From assembly GCA_025357775.1 (NCBI GenBank), contig JANXOQ010000275.1:1-11860 (forward strand): a stretch of DNA of 11,860 nt, in the 5' to 3' direction. Numbering within the stretch: the stretch's first letter is position 1; every line of letters begins with the position of its first letter. This document shows, in pieces, positions 5,962-11,860 of this stretch. The notes beneath the pieces are model-generated. The model was not told where the DNA came from, ran no database searches, and saw only the letters and a list, made by a program, of their open reading frames with translations. Source of the stretch: Ferruginibacter sp. (GTDB lineage: Bacteria > Bacteroidota > Bacteroidia > Chitinophagales > Chitinophagaceae). Position numbers and translations under genes: made by a program.

Positions 5962-8568
5962 ATGAGCACAAATAACCTTACCATAAAAGCGGCGGAAGCC
6001 CTACAACAAGCGCAACAAATTGCATTTGGCAATAAAAACCCAATTGTAGAAACAGAGCATATTTTGCAATCGCTGCTAAATGCAGATGACTCATCGGTAG
6101 ATTATTTATTGAAGAAAAATAATGTAACCGTAAACCTTGTAGATAGCAAGCTGGCGGAGCTTATAAAAAAACTGCCTACCGTAAGTGGAGAGCCTGCACA
6201 AGGTATGGGAAGGGAAGCTAGTAATGTTTTATTACGTGCAACTGCGGCATTAAAAACTTTTGGAGATGAGTTTGTAACACCTGAACATTTGTTATTAGCC
6301 GTATTGCAAGGCAATGATAATGCGGCCAAATTATTGAAAGATGCGGGGCTTACAGAAAGAGGATTGATAGCTGCAATTAAAGATTTACGCAAAGGCGAAA
6401 CAGTAAATAGTGCTACGCAAGAAACGCAGTTTAATGCATTGAATAAATATGCAAAAAACTTAAATGAAATGGCTCGTGCAGGCAAGCTAGACCCTGTAAT
6501 TGGTAGAGATGAAGAGATACGTAGAACCTTGCATATATTAAGTAGGCGTACAAAAAATAACCCGATATTGGTGGGCGAGCCTGGCGTAGGTAAAACCGCT
6601 ATAGCAGAGGGTTTGGCTATACGTATTGTAAATGGTGATGTGCCTGAGAATATAAAAAGCAAGGTTATTTATGCGTTGGATATGGGGCAATTGATTGCTG
6701 GTGCAAAATACAAAGGAGAGTTTGAAGAAAGATTGAAAGCGGTAGTGAAAGAGGTAACATCAGCCGAGGGAGAAATTATTTTATTTATAGATGAAATACA
6801 TACACTAGTGGGTGCTGGCGGTGGTGATGGTGCAATGGATGCTGCTAATATTTTAAAACCTGCTTTGGCCCGTGGTGAGTTGAGGGCAGTGGGTGCAACA
6901 ACGCTAAATGAATACCAAAAATATTTTGAAAAAGACAAAGCATTGGAAAGACGTTTTCAAAAAGTAATGATAAATGAGCCTAGTGTGGAAGATGCAATTT
7001 CTATTTTGCGTGGCTTAAAAGAACGTTACGAAACTTATCATCATATTCGCATAAAAGATGAAGCAATAATAGCTGCGGTGGAGTTGAGTAACCGATACAT
7101 GACGGACAGATTTTTGCCTGATAAAGCCATTGACTTAATGGACGAAAGCGCCGCCAAGCTTAGGATAGAGATGAACTCAATGCCTGAAGAATTGGATACG
7201 CTTGAAAGACAAATACGCCAATTAGAAATAGAAAGAGAAGCCATAAAAAGAGAGAAAGATGACAATAAATTGAAAGTGTTGAATACTGAAATTGCCAATC
7301 TTTCTGTAGATAGAGATACCTACAAAGCAAAGTGGAAAGAAGAAAAAGAACTTGTGGAGCAAATTCAAAATGGCAAAGCAGCCATAGAAGATTTGAAAGT
7401 ACAAGCAGAGCAAGCGGAGCGTAATGGTGATTATGGAAAAGTAGCAGAAATACGCTACGGTAAAATGAAAGCGCAAGAAGAATTGATTGTGGAGCTTACC
7501 GAAAAACTTGGCGCATTATCTGAAAGAAGATTGCTAAAAGAAGAAGTAGATGCAGAAGATATAGCACAAGCTGTAGCAAAAGCTACGGGAATACCTGTGA
7601 GTAAAATGCTGCAAAGTGAGTGTGAAAAATTATTGGGGTTAGAAGATGAATTGCACAAAAGAGTAGTAGGGCAGGAGGAAGCTATAGAAGCAGTGAGTGA
7701 TGCCATACGCAGGAGCAGAGCAGGTTTGCAAGATGTGAGCAAACCAATAGGCTCCTTTATTTTTTTAGGTACAACTGGTGTGGGTAAAACTGAATTGGCA
7801 AAAGCACTGGCAGAATATTTGTTTGATGATGAAGGAATGATGACAAGAATAGACATGAGTGAGTATCAAGAAAAGCATAGTGTGAGTAGGCTTGTGGGTT
7901 CGCCTCCGGGCTATGTGGGTTATGATGAAGGCGGACAATTGACAGAAGCGGTGCGAAGAAAACCTTACTCTGTTGTATTGCTAGATGAAATAGAAAAAGC
8001 TCACCCAGATGTATACAATATTTTATTGCAGGTGTTAGATGATGGAAGACTTACAGACAACAAAGGACGTGTGGTAAATTTTAAAAATACCATCATCATA
8101 ATGACGAGTAATATGGGTAGCCAAATTATTCAAAATAATTTTGAAAATGTAACAGAAAAAAATAAAGAGGAGATAGTAGAAAAAACGAAGGAACAAGTTG
8201 TGGAAGAATTGAAGCAAACCATTCGCCCTGAATTTTTGAATAGGATAGATGAGGTAATAATGTTTCAGCCGCTGATGAAGAAGGAGATAAAAGGTATTAT
8301 CACTATTCAACTAAATGGATTGAAAACCATGGTAGCTAAAAATGGTATTGACTTGCAGTTTACCGATTATGCATTGGACTACTTAGCAGAGAATGGCTAT
8401 GACCCACAATTTGGTGCAAGGCCATTAAAAAGATTGATACAAAAGCAAGTGGTAAATTTATTGAGCAAAAAGATACTAGGTGGTGATATTGATAGAACCG
8501 TGCCGGTAATGGTTGATGTATTTGATGGTACCGTAGTATTTAGGAATGAGAAGAAGGTTGAAAGTTAA
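5962..8568 (+). CDS. clpB: ATP-dependent chaperone ClpB (Hsp100 disaggregase)
   Basis: Cytoplasmic AAA+ disaggregase that threads aggregated proteins through a hexameric ring, with DnaK and its co-chaperones. The 868-residue length fits ClpB. Seen: Clp N domain (about 1-145); first AAA domain with Walker A GEPGVGKT at 205-212 and Walker B acids D277/E278; a long coiled-coil middle domain (about 400-525, E/K/R-rich), the mark of ClpB rather than ClpA or ClpC; second AAA domain with Walker A GTTGVGKT at 603-610 and Walker B acids D675/E676. All catalytic positions look intact. I chose ATG 5962 ([14 protein letters not shown]), where homology to the family begins; the in-frame ATG 5908 would add 18 residues encoded by hairpin sequence (MGVTHALVQ...), which look non-native. 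It appears to be a single-gene unit; heat-shock control would be expected but no recognised heat-shock element is seen. Confidence 0.97.
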   Translation: MSTNNLTIKAAEALQQAQQIAFGNKNPIVETEHILQSLLNADDSSVDYLLKKNNVTVNLVDSKLAELIKKLPTVSGEPAQGMGREASNVLLRATAALKTFGDEFVTPEHLLLAVLQGNDNAAKLLKDAGLTERGLIAAIKDLRKGETVNSATQETQFNALNKYAKNLNEMARAGKLDPVIGRDEEIRRTLHILSRRTKNNPILVGEPGVGKTAIAEGLAIRIVNGDVPENIKSKVIYALDMGQLIAGAKYKGEFEERLKAVVKEVTSAEGEIILFIDEIHTLVGAGGGDGAMDAANILKPALARGELRAVGATTLNEYQKYFEKDKALERRFQKVMINEPSVEDAISILRGLKERYETYHHIRIKDEAIIAAVELSNRYMTDRFLPDKAIDLMDESAAKLRIEMNSMPEELDTLERQIRQLEIEREAIKREKDDNKLKVLNTEIANLSVDRDTYKAKWKEEKELVEQIQNGKAAIEDLKVQAEQAERNGDYGKVAEIRYGKMKAQEELIVELTEKLGALSERRLLKEEVDAEDIAQAVAKATGIPVSKMLQSECEKLLGLEDELHKRVVGQEEAIEAVSDAIRRSRAGLQDVSKPIGSFIFLGTTGVGKTELAKALAEYLFDDEGMMTRIDMSEYQEKHSVSRLVGSPPGYVGYDEGGQLTEAVRRKPYSVVLLDEIEKAHPDVYNILLQVLDDGRLTDNKGRVVNFKNTIIIMTSNMGSQIIQNNFENVTEKNKEEIVEKTKEQVVEELKQTIRPEFLNRIDEVIMFQPLMKKEIKGIITIQLNGLKTMVAKNGIDLQFTDYALDYLAENGYDPQFGARPLKRLIQKQVVNLLSKKILGGDIDRTVPVMVDVFDGTVVFRNEKKVES

Positions 8569-8645
8569 TGATTGAAAAAAATTGAATATTGTAAGTTGTT
8601 GAAGAAAGCACGGGTTTATTGGAATTTTTTTAAGAATAATAGAAA

Positions 8646-8687
8646 ATTTTAGAAAGTTGTTTAAAGTCTAAAATGATAGTGTTTTTT
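8646..8687 (+). terminator. Weak AT-rich terminator-like hairpin after clpB
   Basis: ATTTTAGA (8646-8653) pairs with TCTAAAAT (8667-8674) around a 13-base loop, and a run of seven Ts follows at 8681-8687. The stem is almost all A-T and the T run is displaced by 6 bases, so the call is tentative. Apart from this and the promoter at 8789, I see nothing in the gap 8569-8914. Confidence 0.3.
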
Positions 8688-8788
8688 TATAATTATTTAG
8701 CCAAAAAATTTATAAGAAGAACAATAAACTTTATTTTCTCATTTTGCACACACCAAATTATTTATCAAATAAATTATTGAAGTAGTTT

Positions 8789-8819
8789 TTTGTTATATCG
8801 AAATAAATGTATATCTTTC
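8789..8819 (+). promoter_or_regulatory. Bacteroidota-type promoter for the DsbA-like gene
   Basis: TTTG at 8789-8792, then exactly 19 bases, then TATCTTTC at 8812-8819, one mismatch from TAnnTTTG (the final base is C). This implies a leader of roughly 90 bases before ATG 8915. Confidence 0.6.
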
Positions 8820-8914
8820 GAGTATTTAATTACAAATAATTCATCATTTATATTCTGCAAACAATTGTAAATCAATAAACAAAATCGTTAACCAAAAAGT
8901 GAACAAAAAACAAA

Positions 8915-9739
8915 ATGGCATTTAAAAAAGAAGTTGTTGAAATTATAGAACCAAGAGATATTTTTGTAGGTAATGTAAAAGCAGAAATAACACTAGAAGA
9001 ATTTGGTGAATACGAAAGTGAAATATGTGCAAAAGCTAATGAATCAGTAAAGCGTTTATTAGTTGAATATGATGGAATTATACGTTTTAATTTTAGACAT
9101 TTTCCTCTTACAAATATACACCAACGCAGCCTAAAAGCTGGCGAAGCTGCTGTAGCTACTGGGCAAGAAGGTAAGTTTTGGGAAATGCATAACATATTGT
9201 TTGCCAATAGAAAAAACTTAGGTACAACAAGCCTAAAATTATATAGCAAAGAAGCTGGTGTAAATAACAAACGTTTCTTAGATGATTTAGTAAATGCAAC
9301 CTATGGCTGGCAAGTGCAGGGTGATTTGAGAGAAGGTATTGATAGAGGTGTGAAAACTTCTCCAACATTCTTTATTAATGGAGAAAGAATGGAAGATTAC
9401 GAATACGAAGACCTTAAAAAAGGAATTGAAGATGCTATAAAGAATTTGAAAAACAAGGGTAAAGGTAAATCAGCACCTGTAAAACCTGTTATTAAAGTAA
9501 TCGCAAAAGTAAACGCTGATGAGGATTGGGCAAAACCTATTTATGCTGAAAGAATAAAAGGAAAACCAATACCTGCAAGAAAGTCAAGTAAAAACTCAGG
9601 CCAGCGACCTACAATAATTGCCCCTGCATTACCTGCTCCAAAACCAGCAAAAGAACCAAAAGCTGCCAAAGTAGCTAAACCAGCTAAAGAAGTAAAAGTA
9701 GTTGCAAAAGCTACAAGGGCGTCGGCTAAAGCAAAATAA
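8915..9739 (+). CDS. DsbA-fold thioredoxin-like protein with altered CxxC and basic Lys/Ala/Pro-rich tail
   Basis: A 274-residue protein with two parts. Residues about 15-175 match the DsbA/Thioredoxin_4 domain also found in NhaA-linked proteins: ITLEEFGEYES, RFNFRHFPLTNIH, a GKFWEMHNILF helix, and the cis-proline loop TSPTFFING (P150). The usual CPxC active site is replaced by S35-E36-I37-C38, so only the second Cys remains and normal dithiol-disulfide exchange is not expected. There is no signal peptide, so it is probably cytoplasmic, unlike DsbA. Residues about 176-274 form a disordered, strongly basic tail with KPAKEPKAAK-type repeats like histone H1/AlgP tails, suggesting nucleic-acid or other polyanion binding (inference). 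ATG 8915 is the natural start. A promoter precedes it and a strong terminator follows, so it is a single-gene unit. The domain call is secure; the function is unknown. Confidence 0.8.
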   Translation: MAFKKEVVEIIEPRDIFVGNVKAEITLEEFGEYESEICAKANESVKRLLVEYDGIIRFNFRHFPLTNIHQRSLKAGEAAVATGQEGKFWEMHNILFANRKNLGTTSLKLYSKEAGVNNKRFLDDLVNATYGWQVQGDLREGIDRGVKTSPTFFINGERMEDYEYEDLKKGIEDAIKNLKNKGKGKSAPVKPVIKVIAKVNADEDWAKPIYAERIKGKPIPARKSSKNSGQRPTIIAPALPAPKPAKEPKAAKVAKPAKEVKVVAKATRASAKAK

Positions 9740-9768
9740 AGCGTATAATTAAATTTAAAATAACAATT

Positions 9769-9796
9769 AAACCACTTCTATTGAGGTGGTTTTTTA
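9769..9796 (+). terminator. Intrinsic terminator after the DsbA-like gene
   Basis: Ten-base stem AAACCACTTC... begins at 9769 and pairs with the arm ending at 9792 around a TATT loop (9779-9782), with one G-T pair, followed by Ts to 9795. It ends only about 14 bases before the ATG of the next gene, so that gene either has its own promoter inside or upstream of the hairpin, or depends on read-through. Confidence 0.8.
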
Positions 9797-9809
9797 TTAA
9801 AAAATTAGT

Positions 9810-10331
9810 ATGATTAATTTTACTGCCACATTATCAAAATTGGGTATGCATGGAGAAAAAACAGGATGGATTTATATACCTGTAGATATGGAAACTGCAT
9901 TACAAATAAAACCTAATAATAAAAAATCGTTTAAAGTAAAAGGGAAAATTGATGAAATAAATATTAATGGGATAGAATTGTTGGCAATTGTTGAGGGCTT
10001 TTTTATAATACCTGTAAAAGCAGCAATGCGAAAAGAGCTTAATAAATCCTTAGGAGACGATGTGTTTTTACAATTGCAAGAAGATGATGATTTAAACAAA
10101 TTATCAAAAGAATTATTAATGGCAATTGATGCAACTCCTAAAGCCGCACTTTATTTTAATACATTGCCACCATCTCATAAAAATGCTTATTCTACATGGA
10201 TAAAAGCTGCAAAGTCAGAGTTAGTAATTGAAAATAGAATTGCCGCTACTTTAAAAGCATGTATTTTAAAAATGAGTTACTCGGAAATGATGAAAGCAAA
10301 TAAGGAAGATAAGAGTAGAATAAAAGAATGA
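9810..10331 (+). CDS. DUF1905 / YdeI-OmdA family protein
   Basis: A 173-residue cytoplasmic protein with two recognised parts. The N-terminal half is a DUF1905 beta domain: GWIYIPVD near residues 19-26 and the signature FFIIPVKAAMRKELNKSLGDDV about 64-85. The C-terminal half matches the OmdA (YdeI/OmpD-associated, 'bacteriocin-protection') domain: LLMAIDATPKAALYFNTLPPSHKNAYSTWI, then a helix with ENRIAATLKACI. The family is named from Salmonella YdeI, linked to resistance to polymyxin and other peptides, but the biochemical role is not established, and the function here is an inference. It starts 14 bases past a strong terminator with no clear promoter of its own. Lys-rich C-terminus, no signal peptide or membrane segment. 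Confidence 0.85.
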   Translation: MINFTATLSKLGMHGEKTGWIYIPVDMETALQIKPNNKKSFKVKGKIDEININGIELLAIVEGFFIIPVKAAMRKELNKSLGDDVFLQLQEDDDLNKLSKELLMAIDATPKAALYFNTLPPSHKNAYSTWIKAAKSELVIENRIAATLKACILKMSYSEMMKANKEDKSRIKE

Positions 10332-10387
10332 AAAATGTTTCTCATCATTTAGTTATAAAAAACTACATTTTATTTTTAATGCTTTTT

Positions 10388-10412
10388 AATGTTAAGTATT
10401 CTTAACATTTTT
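10388..10412 (+). terminator. Perfect 9-bp A-T-rich hairpin, probable terminator
   Basis: AATGTTAAG (10388-10396) and CTTAACATT (10401-10409) form a perfect 9-bp stem with loop TATT, followed by a short T run. It lies 57 bases after the stop of the YdeI-like gene. Confidence 0.5.
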
Positions 10413-10427
10413 AATTTTAGGATCACC

Positions 10428-10449
10428 AATAACATGGCAATGTTATTTT
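10428..10449 (+). terminator. Second hairpin with T-tract, possible back-up terminator
   Basis: AATAACAT (10428-10435) and ATGTTATT (10440-10447) form a perfect 8-bp stem with loop GGCA, running into Ts to 10449. It stands 16 bases after the previous hairpin; the pair may act as tandem terminators before the outer-membrane receptor gene. Confidence 0.4.
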
Positions 10450-10548
10450 ACTACTTACATAACTACAATGTTTTTTTAAAATTTTAATTTTTTACATTTA
10501 ATTTCCAAATATCAGTAAAAGTAGAAACTACGATAACTTACGTATTTG

Positions 10549-10556
10549 TATCTTTA
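10549..10556 (+). promoter_or_regulatory. Weak -7-like element before the outer-membrane receptor gene
   Basis: TATCTTTA is one base from TAnnTTTG and lies 19 bases before ATG 10576. No convincing TTTG is found at the -33 distance, so this is tentative. Confidence 0.3.
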
Positions 10557-10575
10557 CATAACATATTAAATATTT

Positions 10576-11778
10576 ATGAATAAAATTTTATTTGCATTGT
10601 TGGCATTATTTGTTTTTTTTAATGTACAAGCTCAAAAAAAAATTAATGTAGCTGGTATAGTGAAAATAGAAGATGGTAAAGCATTAGCAAAAGCAACTGT
10701 AAAATTATTTTTTATAGGTGAAAAAGATACTTTAAAAACAATAACAACCGAAAAAGGTGTTTATACTTTTAAAAATGTAGATGCAAAAAAAGCAGAGATA
10801 GAAATTTCGCATGTAGGCTATAAAAAATTTGCAGATAAATTTGATTTTACCAATGCGGACGAGAATGAAATTAATAATGATATTGTAATGACTTCTGGTA
10901 ACAATATGCTAGAAACCGTAACAGTAGAATCTTCAAAAATTTCTATAAAAGAAGATACCATTTCTTATAGGATAGATAGCACTATGTATCGAAAAAATGA
11001 CAATGTAGAGCAAGTATTAAAACAACTGCCAGGGGTGGAAGTAGATAAAGATGGCAAAGTAACTGCACAAGGAAAAGAAGTAACAAAGGTAAAAGTAAAT
11101 GGCAAAGAGTTTTTTGGTGGTGATGTAAAAACAGCTACTAGACAGATAAATGCAGATATGGTAGATAAAATACAGATTGTAGACGACTATGGCGACCAAG
11201 CTGCTTTTACAGGCGTAAAAGATGGCGACCCTACAAAAACTTTAAATATTCAGCTAAAGAAAGACAAAAATAAAACCTCGTTTGGAAATAGTACTGTTGG
11301 AATTGGAACAGAAAAACGTTATTTAGGCTCTGTTTCATTAAGCTTTTTTAACAATGCACAGCAAATTTCTTTTACTGGAAACTTAAATAATATAAATTCT
11401 AATACCTTTGATTTTTCTAGGTTGCCAGGCGGTATGGGTGCTATAGCTGGAAGCATGGTGCGTAGCTTTGGCGGCAGTGCTGGAGGCTTTGGTGGTTTTG
11501 GTAATAGCGATGGGGTTGGTGATACAAAAACTTTAGGAATAAATTATAGAGATGAATGGTCGAAAACACTGTCTGTAAATGGTAGTTATAGTTTTTCGAA
11601 AAAAAATATTACAACTATAAATGATATTTACTCCCAAAATATCACAAATAATATTGATAGTTCAATTTTTAATAAGCAAACATCTACAGATTATGCTATA
11701 ACAGACAACCATCGTTTTTCTTTTAATGTCGAATACAAAATTGAACTATCAATATTATTTGTAATATTTTGGGAGTAA
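10576..11778 (+). CDS. TonB-receptor-like outer membrane protein, N-terminal part (truncated by fold-back sequence)
   Basis: Outer-membrane beta-barrel protein of the CarboxypepD_reg plus plug type common in Bacteroidota. Seen: signal peptide 1-19 (ending NVQA, then QKK); carboxypeptidase-regulatory beta domain about 22-105; plug-like domain about 112-232 with ISYRIDSTMYRKNDNVEQVL, LPGVEVDKDG, VKVNGKEFFGGDV and DKIQIVDDYGDQA; then the first barrel strands, including a Gly-rich loop FGGSAGGFGGFG and DEWSKTLSVNGSYSF. Relatives are usually around 900 residues, so most of the barrel is missing. The frame closes at 400 residues only because, after about residue 389 (11737-11742), the DNA becomes an inverted copy of 11604-11669; the last ~11 residues (ELSILFVIFWE) are not native. 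Treat it as a partial gene running off a damaged edge. Its substrate cannot be told. Confidence 0.85.
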   Translation: MNKILFALLALFVFFNVQAQKKINVAGIVKIEDGKALAKATVKLFFIGEKDTLKTITTEKGVYTFKNVDAKKAEIEISHVGYKKFADKFDFTNADENEINNDIVMTSGNNMLETVTVESSKISIKEDTISYRIDSTMYRKNDNVEQVLKQLPGVEVDKDGKVTAQGKEVTKVKVNGKEFFGGDVKTATRQINADMVDKIQIVDDYGDQAAFTGVKDGDPTKTLNIQLKKDKNKTSFGNSTVGIGTEKRYLGSVSLSFFNNAQQISFTGNLNNINSNTFDFSRLPGGMGAIAGSMVRSFGGSAGGFGGFGNSDGVGDTKTLGINYRDEWSKTLSVNGSYSFSKKNITTINDIYSQNITNNIDSSIFNKQTSTDYAITDNHRFSFNVEYKIELSILFVIFWE

Positions 11779-11860
11779 ATATTATTTATAGTTGTAATAT
11801 TTACTCCCAAAATATTACAAATAATATTTTGGGAGTAAATATTACAACTATAAATAATAT
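11604..11860. repeat. Nested fold-back inverted repeats at the right edge (probable artefact)
   Basis: 11604-11669, inside the receptor gene, is repeated inverted at 11737-11802 with 64 of 66 bases matching (differences at 11623 and 11643). The sequence then flips again: 11751-11783 and 11796-11828 are a perfect 33-base inverted pair, and 11779-11816 and 11823-11860 a perfect 38-base inverted pair with a 6-base spacer, running to the last base. The switch points fall at AATATT-type microhomologies. This looks like a chimeric or misassembled contig end (template switching) rather than natural coding DNA, but a real quasi-palindrome cannot be ruled out. Confidence 0.9.

Noticed and set aside
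6102..8310. Several minus-strand open frames of 84-186 codons inside clpB
   Set aside because: They are antisense shadows of a strongly coding, conserved gene, with Ser/Leu/Phe-rich low-complexity products and no motifs.
8872..9368. Minus-strand open frames opposite the DsbA-like gene
   Set aside because: The plus strand clearly encodes a recognised domain; the antisense products lack any family pattern.
11779..11860. Perfect 38-bp inverted repeat as a transcription terminator or phage-type hairpin telomere
   Set aside because: It is derived from coding sequence of the same gene through repeated inversion and stops at the window edge, which fits an artefact better than a functional element.

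Overview
The window reads as an AT-rich stretch of a Bacteroidota chromosome, most likely from the Chitinophagaceae/Sphingobacteriales side. Evidence: a beta-propeller/Y_Y_Y histidine kinase paired with a NarL-type regulator, a CarboxypepD_reg/plug outer-membrane receptor, a LuxE-like acyl-protein synthetase, several promoters of the Bacteroidota type (TTTG, about 20 bases, TAnnTTTG), and no obvious Shine-Dalgarno sequences. The family-level placement is an inference.

Layout. 1-2394: 5'-truncated sensor kinase followed 6 bases later by its response regulator. 2395-2990: gene-free DNA holding a 534-bp segment bounded by inverted repeats (possible decayed or non-autonomous mobile element) and a terminator. 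2993-3065 (minus): tRNA-Lys(UUU) with a near-ideal promoter. 3195-4217 (minus): LuxE-family acyl-protein synthetase/acyltransferase. 4311-5636: a small lipoprotein and a polytopic UbiA-like membrane protein, stop and start codons abutting. 5637-5961: gene-free leader with an 11-unit heptanucleotide repeat and three consecutive 7-3-7 hairpins directly in front of clpB. 5962-8568: clpB disaggregase. 8915-9739: DsbA-fold protein with a damaged CxxC and a histone-H1-like basic tail. 9810-10331: DUF1905/YdeI-OmdA protein. 10576-11778: N-terminal part of a TonB-receptor-like outer membrane protein, whose reading frame runs into a nest of fold-back inverted repeats filling the last ~120 bases.

Most genes are ordinary housekeeping or sensory genes and do not form one pathway. 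I see no convincing new multi-gene system. The items most worth a second look are the DsbA-like/H1-tail fusion lacking its first catalytic cysteine, the heptad-repeat plus triple-hairpin leader of clpB, the inverted-repeat-bounded segment at 2406-2939, and the fold-back structure at the right edge, which is probably an assembly or amplification artefact and means the last gene's C-terminus should not be trusted.
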